From: Psychrobacter sp. UBA5136
Lineage (GTDB): Bacteria > Pseudomonadota > Gammaproteobacteria > Pseudomonadales > Moraxellaceae
Direction of reading: 5' to 3'
Length of the DNA: 44,015 nucleotides
Assembly: GCF_002414005.1 (NCBI RefSeq)
Contig: NZ_DHYG01000009.1
Coordinates: 1-44,015 of the forward strand
Of this stretch, positions 9,044 to 17,835 are shown piece after piece. The first letter of the stretch is position 1, and each line of letters begins with the position of its first letter. Made by a program: the position numbers and the translations under genes. The notes beneath the pieces are model-generated. The model saw only the letters and a program-made list of their open reading frames with translations. It was not told where the DNA came from and ran no database searches.

Positions 9044-9964
9044 TTAGTCAAAGCGATAAATATCCATACCCAAACTGTGGTGCGCCATGCTTTGATGCAC
9101 CACAGAAACGCGCTGACCCGCGCCTAAGGCAAAGAATAACGGCAATAGGTGCTCATCGCTTGGGTGAATGTCGCGAAAATTAGGATATTGCTGCCAATCT
9201 AAGGCGCTTGGAATGTCTGTTTTAAGCTGCTGTAATAACCAAACTTTAAAGTCTTTGGCTGCTGTATCGATACTTTCTGCTTGCCAACGTAAGGCTTGCA
9301 AGTTATGGGTGATATTGCCCGAGCCAATTAAAAGAACTTGCTCGGCGCGTAATTGCGCCAGTTGCGCGCCCAACTGGTAGCAGGCGATGCTGTCGTAATG
9401 ACGCGGCAAGGATATTTGTACAATAGGAATATCGGCCTGCGGATACAAATGTAACAGGGGCGCCCATACCCCGTGATCACTAACACGTAAAGGGTTTACG
9501 CGGCAGGTGATACCGCGTGCTGTCAGCTGCTGTGCTAGGGTTTCGGCAAGCGCTGGCTGACCCGCTGCTGGATACTGCAAATCATAAAGCTCTGGCGCAA
9601 AACCTGAAAAATCATGCCATGTCTTTGGCTGCGGATTGCTGCTGATTTCAAGCTTAGCAGATTGCCAATGCGCCGACATAATGACGATGGCGCGCGGCTT
9701 AGGTAGGTTTTGACCGATACGTGCTAATGCGCTAGTGGTCGCCGACTGCTCGATGGCAAGCGTTGGCGCACCATGCGAGATAAACAGCGCGGGCAGGGTG
9801 GTAATCTTTGAGGGTGTTACGGCTTTTGATACCGCAGGCGCATCTGCCCAAGCAGCCGCTGCGGTAATTGGCACGGGCTTTGATGTGGTCATATTGTGGC
9901 GTTTGCCATCATTTTGCAGATGAGCAATCGCAGCTTTAGGTGTTGCAGGTTTAGGATATTTCAT
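9044..9964 (-). CDS. DODA-type extradiol dioxygenase, YgiD-like
   Basis: A member of the LigB/DODA dioxygenase superfamily; the E. coli relative YgiD is a zinc-binding 4,5-DOPA dioxygenase-like protein. Landmarks are LFISHGAPTLAIE, with a metal-ligand His, then IVIMSAHWQ with a second His, the GHG-like block VSDHGVWAPLLHLYP, and LLIGSGNITHNL near the C-terminus. The core begins about residue 57; the first 55 residues are an unusual Ala/Thr-rich extension without a clear signal peptide. A downstream ATG at 9892 is a possible alternative start, and neither has a good ribosome binding site. It lies 128 bases after rlmH on the same strand. The physiological substrate is unknown. Confidence 0.85.
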   Translation of the reverse strand: MKYPKPATPKAAIAHLQNDGKRHNMTTSKPVPITAAAAWADAPAVSKAVTPSKITTLPALFISHGAPTLAIEQSATTSALARIGQNLPKPRAIVIMSAHWQSAKLEISSNPQPKTWHDFSGFAPELYDLQYPAAGQPALAETLAQQLTARGITCRVNPLRVSDHGVWAPLLHLYPQADIPIVQISLPRHYDSIACYQLGAQLAQLRAEQVLLIGSGNITHNLQALRWQAESIDTAAKDFKVWLLQQLKTDIPSALDWQQYPNFRDIHPSDEHLLPLFFALGAGQRVSVVHQSMAHHSLGMDIYRFD

Positions 9965-10092
9965 GGTGCATTTATTAGGGCGCGCGCCTATATTTCAATC
10001 TGTTTTGCTATCGCGTTTGCTACTGTTTTTTATATAGCGTGGCTTGCCTTTTATAGCAAGCAACCATTTTTTTAATGGTTTTTTATAAAGGT

Positions 10093-10587
10093 TTAATTAC
10101 CGCGATGATAAGGATGGTTGTGATTGATACTCATCGCACGGTACAGCTGCTCCATTAATACCACACGCACCAATGGATGCGGCAGCGTCAGCGCAGATAA
10201 CGACCATTTTACATCGGCTTTTGCCAACACTTCTGGCGATACGCCATCAGCGCCGCCGATAACCAGCGCAATATCATCGCCTTGCTGCATACCAGTGGCC
10301 AACTTGTCAGCCAACCCTTCGGTAGAGAGCATTTTGCCCTTTACATCCAGCACCCACAATTGCTCACGGCCAGCGGCGGCATGAGCGGCTAATATTGCCT
10401 GACCTTCTTGCTCGCGGTACTGCGCCAAATTGGCATCCGAGGGGTTTTTAGCCCGTTTTGCCGCAGCAATTTCTACGATTTCGGTACTTAGCATAGGCTG
10501 AATACGTTTGAAGTATTCATCAAAACCGCTTTGTACCCACTTGGGCATTTTATTGCCGACGGTTAATATTCTTACTTTCATAGACAT
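10093..10587 (-). CDS. rlmH: 23S rRNA pseudouridine-1915 N3-methyltransferase RlmH
   Basis: RlmH is a SPOUT methyltransferase that methylates pseudouridine 1915 in helix 69 of 23S rRNA, using S-adenosylmethionine. The 164 residues include the start MKVRILTVGNKMPKWV, the knot segments LWVLDVKGK and IALVIGGADGVSPEV, and the tail RAMSINHNHPYHRGN that is nearly invariant in the family. Met3 could also be the start. rsfS, often next to rlmH in gammaproteobacteria, is not adjacent here. Confidence 0.97.
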   Translation of the reverse strand: MSMKVRILTVGNKMPKWVQSGFDEYFKRIQPMLSTEIVEIAAAKRAKNPSDANLAQYREQEGQAILAAHAAAGREQLWVLDVKGKMLSTEGLADKLATGMQQGDDIALVIGGADGVSPEVLAKADVKWSLSALTLPHPLVRVVLMEQLYRAMSINHNHPYHRGN

Positions 10588-10855
10588 ACCACTTGATATT
10601 AAATTAAATGTAACAAAAAAAATCTGCGCTTAAGTTATTGTAACAAACTGACCTTTTACAAAGCGTGTTTTTATGCTTTACTAGCATTTGACAAACAGTT
10701 GTTCTTTATTGTATTAATTTTGCCTGTTAGGAATTTATCAGTAATAACGTAACGGACAATATTGGAAGGTCTTTATGCTGTAAGGTCTGTATGATAAAGC
10801 AAAAGAGTGCTTGTAACAGATCGCTTGAAATATTTTTAAACGAAAGGAGTCGTTC
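10588..10855. promoter_or_regulatory. Divergent promoter region rlmH / DUF2147 gene
   Basis: On the + strand a TTGACA box (10688-10693) is followed after 18 bases by TATTAA (10712-10717), a fair sigma-70-type promoter facing the DUF2147 gene, with a leader of about 130 bases. TGTAACAAA occurs twice in the rlmH-proximal half. No experimental support. Confidence 0.4.
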
Positions 10856-11302
10856 ATGAACCGCACTATATCAAGTCTTCTAATCCTTGGCGCAGGGGCG
10901 CTGCTCTCTACCTCTGTGTTTGCAGCCTCTTTAAATGGGTCGCAGTGGCAAACCATCGATGATAAAACGGGTGAAAAAAAAGCCATTATTCAATTAACAG
11001 AAAACGGTGGTAAAGTCTCAGGAAAAATCATTAAGGTGCTCAATAAAGACAAAGCAGACGCGCTGTGCACCAAATGACCTGGTAGCCTAAAAAACAAACC
11101 GGTTGAAGGTTTGCAGATATTGTCAGGCTTAAAAGCAGACGGTAATAACCAATGGAGTGACGGTAAGCTGGTCGACCCTGAATCCGGAAAAACCTACTCT
11201 GGCAAGATTACGTTAAGTGATAATGGTCAAAGCTTAAAACTACGCGGCTATGTTGGTAGCCCAATCTTTGGGCGCTCGCAAACGTGGCAGCGGATTAAGT
11301 AA
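10856..11302 (+). CDS. DUF2147 secreted protein with in-frame TGA at codon 74 (Sec candidate or young pseudogene)
   Basis: The frame holds a signal peptide (about 1-23, ending VFAA), then the DUF2147 beta-barrel-like domain ending in RGYVGSPIFGRSQTWQRIK. A single TGA at 11075-11077 interrupts it; both sides are in the same frame and the whole gives 148 codons, the family's usual length. The TGA sits in CTK-TGA-PGSLKNKP, where relatives carry a second Cys (C-x-x-C-P...NKP), so C71 and codon 74 form the pair. Either TGC/TGT mutated to TGA (or was misread), or the codon is read as selenocysteine. A 6-bp hairpin with a GG-starting loop follows (see separate entry). Function of the domain is unknown. 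The start has AAAGGAG upstream. Downstream part has no decay. Confidence 0.75.
11095..11113 (+). promoter_or_regulatory. Hairpin 17 bases after the in-frame TGA, possible bacterial SECIS
   Basis: CAAACC (11095-11100) pairs perfectly with GGTTTG (11108-11113) around the loop GGTTGAA. The loop begins 23 bases after the TGA and starts with G, which fits the general bacterial SECIS pattern (short apical loop with an early G, roughly 16-37 bases downstream). The lower stem is poor because of an A-run, and a 6-bp stem can arise by chance. Confidence 0.3.
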
Positions 11303-11327
11303 TTTTTGTCACTGTGCTCATAAAAAC

Positions 11328-11363
11328 AAAAGGATAGCGGATGGATACTGGCTATCCTTTTTT
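11328..11363 (+). terminator. Terminator after the DUF2147 gene
   Basis: AAAAGGATAGC and GCTATCCTTTT form an 11-bp stem with a 12-base loop and a T-run; the flanking A-run also lets it serve the convergent DUF421 gene. Confidence 0.85.
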
Positions 11364-11506
11364 AATGTTTTAGTTTTGACGCATTTATCTTAAAACACTA
11401 TATCAACGCTACAGTTATCATTTTAAAGACATCATTCCCATAACTGTTTCTAGTATTTTCATTTTGAAGCGCTCAAACCCCATGTTAAAGCGCTCACACC
11501 TTTTTT

Positions 11507-12067
11507 CTAACCATCATTTGTCATCAGCGGCTTAATCGTTTCTGATATGGTGTTATCTGCCAGTTGGTTGTCATTTTTATTGGTGGATGCCGTAGGTTTT
11601 TGAATAATCGTCAACGTAGCATCCGACTCAAGTATAATTGCTTCGATGACATCGAAACTGTTTATTCCTTTAGAGCGCATCGCACTTTCAAGCTCTTGAC
11701 GCGTCAGACGCTCAGCGCGCATGGCCTCTGGCAAGTATTGCCCTTGATAAAAAACAATCCGCGGCTCCGATAAGATAAGACGACCAAAATCTGGGAACAT
11801 AGAGGAGCATTTGGTCACTAAAAACTGGAGAAAATATAAAGTCACGATAGCGGCGCTACCTTCGATAAACGGGACTTCTTTGCGCAAAATCGTACCGGCG
11901 CTCAAGGAGCCGATCATTACCGTCACAATCCAGTCGAAGTTATTGAGCTGGGAGGTCGAGCGTTTGCCAAAAACCTTGGTAACTAACACAATTAGAATAT
12001 ACACCATGATCGCGGTTAGAATGATGCGTCCAAGTTTTTCTACATTGTCAAAAAGCAGCATGTCCAT
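11507..12067 (-). CDS. DUF421 (YetF-like) inner-membrane protein
   Basis: A 186-residue member of the DUF421/YetF family, of unknown function. The N-terminal half has about three membrane segments (TAIMVYILIVLVTKVFG, WIVTVMIGSLSAGTIL, AAIVTLYFLQFLV), and the C-terminal half carries the soluble YetF domain, with FYQGQYLPEAMRAERLTRQEL and ILESDATLTII. The longest frame begins at a TTG (12085), but an ATG at 12067 with AGGA upstream is preferred. It is convergent with the DUF2147 gene. Confidence 0.85.
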   Translation of the reverse strand: MDMLLFDNVEKLGRIILTAIMVYILIVLVTKVFGKRSTSQLNNFDWIVTVMIGSLSAGTILRKEVPFIEGSAAIVTLYFLQFLVTKCSSMFPDFGRLILSEPRIVFYQGQYLPEAMRAERLTRQELESAMRSKGINSFDVIEAIILESDATLTIIQKPTASTNKNDNQLADNTISETIKPLMTNDG

Positions 12068-12100
12068 AAGCCAGATTCCTATCAATCCTATAAAACTGCC

Positions 12101-12142
12101 CTAGGTTATCTCATCTAGGCTATCTCATCTAGGTTATCTCAC
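12101..12142. repeat. Three tandem 14-bp repeats upstream of the DUF421 gene
   Basis: CTAGGTTATCTCAT, CTAGGCTATCTCAT and CTAGGTTATCTCAC follow each other directly between the DUF421 gene and its upstream neighbour. Confidence 0.9.
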
Positions 12143-12176
12143 TGAGCATCTAATCGCGGCAGGCGCTCAAAGCGTT

Positions 12177-12710
12177 TTACGCTTGGCGGCTAGGTTTAGG
12201 GTCAAGGAGACGATTGATCAATAAAATGCTAATACGCGCGCTGACTAAGCTGAGCACCAATATCATCACCAATGCCGAAAGTAGAGGTAGCGGCTGCTGC
12301 ATAGCCATCTCAGTTAATACCTCACGGCTCACCGCATCAAATAAAAACACCCATATCCCTAAAAAATAAATTATCGTCAGCAGCCAAACCACCGCCACGC
12401 CGCCAGCCGTTAAGCGATTGATTTCCCTTTTATCTAGGCCGCGCTGTTGATGTTTAACAAATTTATGCACCGCGATATAAGCGGCGACGATGATAGAGAG
12501 CACAGTGACCAGCTGTGAGTTTAAGGCGACTTTGGTTTGAAGCATCATAAATATGGCGCTGGCAAGCGTGTAACCAATGGCAAAGTAGCCAATATACTGC
12601 CCCATGTTAGGTTGTGTTGGTTTTGGTATAGTAGGCAGCGTATTACTTCCCGACAGACCGTCTTTTGACAGCCTAGGAGACTTGCTAAGCTGCATGGGTT
12701 TGCGTGACAT
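12177..12710 (-). CDS. Small integral membrane protein, unknown function
   Basis: A 177-residue protein with a basic, proline-rich N-terminus (MSRKPMQLSKSPRLSK) and four predicted membrane helices: FAIGYTLASAIFMML, VTVLSIIVAAYIAV, VAVVWLLTIIYFLGIWVFLF and LLSALVMILVLSLVSARISILL. I do not recognise the family. A longer frame starts at ATG 12737, but the ATG at 12710 has AAAGG seven bases upstream and is preferred. The spacing of about 110 bases to the DUF421 gene, partly filled by repeats, makes cotranscription possible but unproven. Confidence 0.7.
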   Translation of the reverse strand: MSRKPMQLSKSPRLSKDGLSGSNTLPTIPKPTQPNMGQYIGYFAIGYTLASAIFMMLQTKVALNSQLVTVLSIIVAAYIAVHKFVKHQQRGLDKREINRLTAGGVAVVWLLTIIYFLGIWVFLFDAVSREVLTEMAMQQPLPLLSALVMILVLSLVSARISILLINRLLDPKPSRQA

Positions 12711-12775
12711 AAAATGACCTTTATAAAGGAAAAGCATAGGGTTATTAAAACATAGTAAGCATGAACGCCACTTTT

Positions 12776-12834
12776 TATCAATGTTTTCTTGCTATCAACT
12801 TTTTTTTTACTATCAACGTTTTCTTGCTATCAAT
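12776..12834. repeat. TATCAA-type 17-18 bp repeats at the dacB 3' end
   Basis: The unit TATCAA(T/C)GTTTTCTTGC recurs: 12777-12798 and 12812-12833 are 22-base direct repeats differing at one position, with a degenerate T-rich unit between them. The last copy overlaps the dacB stop codon. Confidence 0.75.
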
Positions 12835-14914
12835 GCTGCGCCGTCCAATCTAACATGGTATCTAACACGGTGCGGGCACTATAAGCGTTAAGTGCTTGAT
12901 CCGTATTAATCAGCCCGACCACCACATAATCCTGTCCAGACAAGCCTTTAACATAGCCTGCCATCGAGGTGACATTATTTAAGGTGCCGGTTTTTATCCA
13001 AGCGCGACCGATGGCTTGCGATTTTGGCAAGCGGTCACTATGAGCGCTAATCGTACCGCTGACGCCGGCAATACCTAGTGAGCTGACATAAGCATCAAAG
13101 CTCGGTTGCTTATAAGCGTAGGTCAACAGCTCGCTTAAATTGGCGGCACTGATGCTACAGTCGCGGCAAAGCCCTGAGCCATTGGTCAGATGCGGCGGCG
13201 GGGTAGTCAGGTTGGCCTGCCACCATTGATTAATCGTTTGTAGCGCTTGCGGATAGCTGATTGCTTTTGGCTGACCAAATTGATATAGGCTGGTTGCTTG
13301 ATGATTACCTACTTTACCCGTATTAGCACTTTCTTTATTAGCATCTTTTTTATTAAGATCTGTTTTATAAGCACCTACAGATAACGCTACTTGTTCGGTC
13401 ATCACGTTGTTAGAAAAGTGATTGATATCATAAATCTGCTGAGTAAGGTTTAAAGAAGGATAGCTGACAATGGGTAAGGGTGACACTGCAATAGCTGCCA
13501 AACCATGTGGCGATTTGGCCTGTTTATTGGCAGTGTTATGGGCACTATAGGGCATCTCTTGGCTGATGACCTTGCCGCTTAAGGTATTACCAAGCGATTG
13601 CCATTTAGACGCAATGACGCGGGCGGCAAAATCTTTGGCGTCAGGGTAGGCGACATAAAAGGCATGCTCACCGCAGCTGTCTGGTAAATTGGTATTGAGC
13701 GTCAATCGCGCCGTTTGCCACTGCGGCGCAATGCTATAGCGCGCTTGACCGCAGGCAGCCGAGCGTATATTTATCATACTTGGCAATTGATAGTTGGCCA
13801 ATTGCGGCGTATAGGTCAGCTGCGCGCGCGTATTGTCTAGGGGATAGCTTTGGATACCAACAGTGCTAAAATTGACCAAAAAACCATCGGGGCTGGCGTT
13901 ATAAGGGCGTAGCGGCGAGTTATCAAAGGCGGCAGGGTCTTTGGTGACATTTTTAAAGATGGCACTATCAACAATAATATCGCCGTTGATATGACGGATA
14001 CTCGATTTTTGCACTTTATAAAGCAATTGCTGCAAGCGCTCGTGGGTCATTTTTGGGTCGCCACTGCCTTGGATAATCAAGTCGCCATAGAGCTTATCGC
14101 CAATAATAATACCAGTATGATAAACGCGGGTATGCCAAACAAAGTCAGCGCCCAAAGTGTCTAACGCAATAAAGCTTGGCACCAGTTTCATGGTGCTGGC
14201 AGGCGTGCGCGCAATATCGGCTTGATGGCTTAACAATGGTGAAAAAGAGATGTTAATAGCGGCATTGTTATTTTGGGGTTTAGCGCTGTTTTTTTTGCCG
14301 CTTTCATTAGCATTACCGCTAACATGGTTATGACGATTTTTAGCACTTACTAAAGCATTATCGGGCAGTAGCGATGGGATGCTCTCTAAACTTTGATAAG
14401 TATAAGGATCATCAGTATAAGCATGCAGCTGTCTGGCGTGCGCTTTAATGGTTTGTTTTTCAATCGTGATCAATGTGCTTTGGTGCACGGTAATTTCTTT
14501 AGCGTTATCATTAGCACTAGCATTATTGTTTTTAAGCGCTTGCTTTTCTATACTTTCAAGTCTAGCAGCGCCATCGTCAGTATTTAACGATTTTGGCGGA
14601 TTATCCTTAGTGCTATCAATCACCTGAATGGGCGCGGGCAAACGACTGGCGTTTTTATCACCGACTGGGGCGATGACAATACTAATATCAGCGGCGCTTA
14701 AGTTTGCACGCGTAAGCGCCGACTGTATCGCTTCTGGCAAGACGGCTTGAGCGTACAGCGGCGTCAGCAGAGCACTGACCAGTAAGGCGAGCGTTGATAA
14801 ACATTTGGCAGGTTGATTTAGCGTGCTTAGCTGTTTATTAAATAAATGCTTATTAAAAGGCGTTAATCTGGCAATGGTGCTAGGGTGGTTATCGGTTTTA
14901 GAAATGAGTAGCAT
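12830..14914 (-). CDS. dacB: D-alanyl-D-alanine carboxypeptidase/endopeptidase PBP4
   Basis: A periplasmic class C low-molecular-mass penicillin-binding protein that trims peptidoglycan cross-links and stem peptides. All three active-site motifs are visible: STMK (Ser240 nucleophile, Lys243), SNN in HFSNNVMTEQ, and KTG at 641-643 (WIKTGTLNNV). A hydrophobic signal segment CLSTLALLVSALLTPLYAQA lies near residue 45, unusually far from the start. The protein is 694 residues against about 480 in E. coli; the excess is mainly an Asn/Lys/Ala-rich stretch of about 120 residues between the signal peptide and the SxxK motif. The longest frame begins at TTG 14938; ATG 14914 is preferred. It follows the exonuclease gene by 84 bases on the same strand. 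Confidence 0.93.
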   Translation of the reverse strand: MLLISKTDNHPSTIARLTPFNKHLFNKQLSTLNQPAKCLSTLALLVSALLTPLYAQAVLPEAIQSALTRANLSAADISIVIAPVGDKNASRLPAPIQVIDSTKDNPPKSLNTDDGAARLESIEKQALKNNNASANDNAKEITVHQSTLITIEKQTIKAHARQLHAYTDDPYTYQSLESIPSLLPDNALVSAKNRHNHVSGNANESGKKNSAKPQNNNAAINISFSPLLSHQADIARTPASTMKLVPSFIALDTLGADFVWHTRVYHTGIIIGDKLYGDLIIQGSGDPKMTHERLQQLLYKVQKSSIRHINGDIIVDSAIFKNVTKDPAAFDNSPLRPYNASPDGFLVNFSTVGIQSYPLDNTRAQLTYTPQLANYQLPSMINIRSAACGQARYSIAPQWQTARLTLNTNLPDSCGEHAFYVAYPDAKDFAARVIASKWQSLGNTLSGKVISQEMPYSAHNTANKQAKSPHGLAAIAVSPLPIVSYPSLNLTQQIYDINHFSNNVMTEQVALSVGAYKTDLNKKDANKESANTGKVGNHQATSLYQFGQPKAISYPQALQTINQWWQANLTTPPPHLTNGSGLCRDCSISAANLSELLTYAYKQPSFDAYVSSLGIAGVSGTISAHSDRLPKSQAIGRAWIKTGTLNNVTSMAGYVKGLSGQDYVVVGLINTDQALNAYSARTVLDTMLDWTAQH

Positions 14915-14998
14915 GAGTGGTCTATCATCAGGTGGCAAAAACAGCCTATGGTAACATGAGTTGCGCTATTCGCGTAGCGTCAGCGTTTTTAGGTAGGT

Positions 14999-15610
14999 TC
15001 AGCGCTCGCGCAGATGTAAAAACGCCATTGCCGTCATAATGGCATCGTTATAGGCATCATGCGTGCCAAGCTCAGGAATCTCATAATGCGCTAAAATGTT
15101 GCTCAAATGCTGCGATTGATTGGGTATGCCCTGCGTACGATCGCCCATACGCCGACTATATAATTGCCGTATATCAATAACCCTATTCGGTAACGCCGTG
15201 CCCATATAGCGCTTGACCAAAGGATTTAAAAACCCTATATCTATCTGCGGGCAAAACCCAACTATCGGTCGATTGTCGATAAAGGGCAGTAGTAACGCCA
15301 GCATCTCATCGTAGCTCATACCACGCTCGACATCGGCAGTGCGCAGCCCATGAATCACAATGGTATCGCGGGTAGGCATCACCGGCGGCCGGCAAACCAG
15401 ATGCAGACCATTACCCGTATTAATGCTATCACCATTGATATGAATGGCGGCAACAGACAGCAGATGATGCTTTTTTGGGTTAAGCCCCGTCATCTCGCAG
15501 TCAATTGCGACCCATTTATCAGCCAAAGGTTTATCAAACATCGATGCCAACTCAGGGCGCTGCAAGTGGGACTTTTGCCAATTGGATGACAACTGTTTTA
15601 GCCAACGCAT
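14999..15610 (-). CDS. DEDDh-family 3'-5' exonuclease (DnaQ-like)
   Basis: A 203-residue exonuclease-fold protein. Exo I is VAIDCEMTG (catalytic Asp and Glu), Exo II is in VGFCPQIDIGFLN, and Exo III is HDAYNDAIMTAMAF with the His and Asp of the DEDDh class. It resembles the stand-alone DnaQ-like exonucleases found next to cNMP/CBS/DUF294 proteins in Pseudomonas and relatives rather than replicative DnaQ. The frame can be extended to TTG 15673, but ATG 15610 has AGGGAG upstream and places the catalytic block at a normal distance. It is downstream of the CBS gene and likely cotranscribed with it. Confidence 0.85.
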   Translation of the reverse strand: MRWLKQLSSNWQKSHLQRPELASMFDKPLADKWVAIDCEMTGLNPKKHHLLSVAAIHINGDSINTGNGLHLVCRPPVMPTRDTIVIHGLRTADVERGMSYDEMLALLLPFIDNRPIVGFCPQIDIGFLNPLVKRYMGTALPNRVIDIRQLYSRRMGDRTQGIPNQSQHLSNILAHYEIPELGTHDAYNDAIMTAMAFLHLRER

Positions 15611-15656
15611 CCTAATTTGCTCCCTTTTTGCTTCCCTTGTTTTGCTAAATGTTGAC

Positions 15657-15684
15657 CAAGTTGCTTTAATCAAGTTGCTTTAAT
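15657..15684. repeat. Exact 14-bp tandem duplication between CBS and exonuclease genes
   Basis: CAAGTTGCTTTAAT occurs twice without a gap (15657-15670 and 15671-15684). The second copy includes the stop codon of the CBS-domain gene. Confidence 0.85.
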
Positions 15685-17710
15685 TAAATTCTAGCTGATA
15701 ATGGCGACTCAGTTGACCTTTAAAGCTTTTGACCACGGCCAAACACTCTTTTAATAAATCTCGCTCAAGTGCCGATAACGTGGTCGGATCAACTTGCCGC
15801 GCATGCTTATCCTCTGTCGATAGCGCCACGGACAAACGCTGCGCCATAAAAAACTCTAACGCTTCAAGTAAGGTGTCCGCGCGCTGCTGGGTCAAGGCGC
15901 GTACTTGCACCAAGGCTTTTAGGCGCCCTTTGCTGCTCGGCGTAGCAAAAATATCGTTTTCTAATGCCAAGATACGAATACCATGGACCAGTGGAAAAAT
16001 ACCAGCCTTTTTAAGGTCGATGTCATAAGTGCTTGGTTTACCGCTCAGGCGCGGCAAAAACTTTTGCCACCATTGACTGACATCGCCAAATTGTAGAGCA
16101 GCACGAGCGAACTGGCGTACAAACATGAGATCTGATTGGCGATGGGCAATTTTTAAATGTTCGCGCACATCGGTCAGTAGCGCCTCATCGCCGCAGACGT
16201 ATTCGCCATCGAATAGGGCCGATAAATAAACACTGTGTAGCGGGACGGTGTTTTTAAACCATAAGCTAATTTGCGCTTTAAACTGCTTGAGCGGCTGCCG
16301 CCACAGCGGATTGGTCATCATGATATTGCCATCGCATAGCGGATAACCCAGCTCTGCCAAGTGGTTGTTAAAGGTGTCAGCAAATTGTGCTAAGTCAGGA
16401 TGGGTAAAGCCATCACGGATAATCAGCGCATTGTCTTGGTCAGTACGCATGATTTGCTCGCCGCGACCCTCTGAACCCATGACGATGACGCAGGTGTTTG
16501 TCATCACTTCCTCAGGCACGATAAGTTGCCATAGTTTGGTAAAGACTTGCGCATTGAGCGTTTGTACCATGCGGCTGACGTTGCCGATTTTTACCCCGTT
16601 TTGATGCTGCGCGCGGATATAACGTCCGATCAGCTCTACCGCGGTAGCTAAGTTTGGCAAGTCTTTTGCTTGTTCAATCTGAATACTAATCAATTGGGAA
16701 TGATGGCCAATATGAGCAAGCATGTCGCTTTGCCCAAGCACGCCTGCCACCTCGCCATTGGCATCAATGACGGGCAGCCTATGGATACGGTAGCGGGTCA
16801 TGGTCAATAGCGCATCGCCAATCTCAGCGTCGGCATCGATGGTGCGCAGATTAAAGTTCGCGTAGCGCTGGCAGGGTGTGCTAGCAGGATTTTGCTGGTC
16901 ACTCACAGCGCGGCAGATATCGGTATCGGTTAACATGCCCAAACGATGACCAAGATCGCTGCTAGGTGGGTGAGATTTGCCATCACTTTGCGTTTGGGTG
17001 TTGTTTGATTCCAGCGATTGCGTATCGTCCAATTGCTCCAGCGCTTGCACCAATACATGCTTAAGGCCGGCCTTGGTCATGATGTGCGCCGCTTCATATA
17101 AGCTCCTATTGGCATCAATGATATGCACGGGCAATAAGCTCACCTCAATCACGGGCTGCAGCATGATTTGCTGTACTTCTTGCTGCTCGTTATAGCCATG
17201 ATAGCTAGCCTCTAAGCTTTGCCCACTACGCCGCTGCTGCAATGCCTTTAATCGCTCAGGTAACTCTTCTGATAATAGCTGGCGCACCAAATGATTCTGC
17301 GCACTGATTTTGTCAACCGCTGCGCCATTTACTTGCAGGAGCAGCGTGTCTTCAACAGCCCGAAACTGATACGGCGATATCGTGTTTTTGTTTGTAGATG
17401 CGCCACTGGTTAGGATATTGTTTTTTTGCATACCCTCTTTTGTGAGTGATTCTGGTAGCCGCCGACTGTCAAACCAATCGTTGTTATTAAGATGATCGGT
17501 ATGATTGCTGCCTAGATAAGCCGCGACAAACTCGCCATCAAGCAGCTGCTCAATTTGTCCTTTGAGAACCACATAAAAGTATTGCAAATCGTCCGCAGGC
17601 AAGCACTCGTCTTTAGCAAGATAACGGATTTGGGCATTTTTTCTGATACTTTGGCGTTCAGCGGCGCTTAACACATCAAAGGGCGGCTGGGTAAAATCAA
17701 GATGGGGCAT
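15680..17710 (-). CDS. cNMP-binding / CBS / DUF294 nucleotidyltransferase-like protein
   Basis: A 676-residue cytoplasmic protein with four parts in order: a cyclic-nucleotide-binding-like domain (about 1-150), a pair of CBS domains (about 190-340, with GMLTDTDICRAV and VAGVLGQSDMLAHIG), the DUF294 nucleotidyltransferase-like domain with VMGSEGRGEQIMRTDQDNAL (the G-S-x-G-R and T-D-x-D motifs are intact), and a DUF294 C-terminal helical domain. This order is known in proteobacteria; relatives resemble the GlnD/GlnE transferase core, but the reaction is not established. The longest frame starts at TTG-like codons far upstream; ATG 17710 with AAGGA fits the family start. It is paired with the exonuclease gene, a recurrent neighbourhood. 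Confidence 0.88.
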   Translation of the reverse strand: MPHLDFTQPPFDVLSAAERQSIRKNAQIRYLAKDECLPADDLQYFYVVLKGQIEQLLDGEFVAAYLGSNHTDHLNNNDWFDSRRLPESLTKEGMQKNNILTSGASTNKNTISPYQFRAVEDTLLLQVNGAAVDKISAQNHLVRQLLSEELPERLKALQQRRSGQSLEASYHGYNEQQEVQQIMLQPVIEVSLLPVHIIDANRSLYEAAHIMTKAGLKHVLVQALEQLDDTQSLESNNTQTQSDGKSHPPSSDLGHRLGMLTDTDICRAVSDQQNPASTPCQRYANFNLRTIDADAEIGDALLTMTRYRIHRLPVIDANGEVAGVLGQSDMLAHIGHHSQLISIQIEQAKDLPNLATAVELIGRYIRAQHQNGVKIGNVSRMVQTLNAQVFTKLWQLIVPEEVMTNTCVIVMGSEGRGEQIMRTDQDNALIIRDGFTHPDLAQFADTFNNHLAELGYPLCDGNIMMTNPLWRQPLKQFKAQISLWFKNTVPLHSVYLSALFDGEYVCGDEALLTDVREHLKIAHRQSDLMFVRQFARAALQFGDVSQWWQKFLPRLSGKPSTYDIDLKKAGIFPLVHGIRILALENDIFATPSSKGRLKALVQVRALTQQRADTLLEALEFFMAQRLSVALSTEDKHARQVDPTTLSALERDLLKECLAVVKSFKGQLSRHYQLEFN

Positions 17711-17835
17711 GGCATCATCCTTGATGGCACATTTGACAAAAAGCTTAGGAGCAGGCGTTTTATTAATAATAAACAAGTCAAAAAAAAGTCGCGTTACGTT
17801 TAATATAGCACTATTTAGAAGAAAGCATGAGTAAG

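Noticed and set aside
10041..10086. Two hairpins after rlmH (GCTTGC...GCAAGC and AACCATT...AATGGTT)
   Set aside because: The T-run lies on the strand opposite to rlmH and no rightward gene precedes it, so it is not a convincing terminator.
11079..11102. Alternative hairpin CTGGT/ACCGG directly after the in-frame TGA as the SECIS
   Set aside because: Its loop would begin only 6 bases after the TGA and be 14 bases long; the CAAACC/GGTTTG hairpin fits far better.
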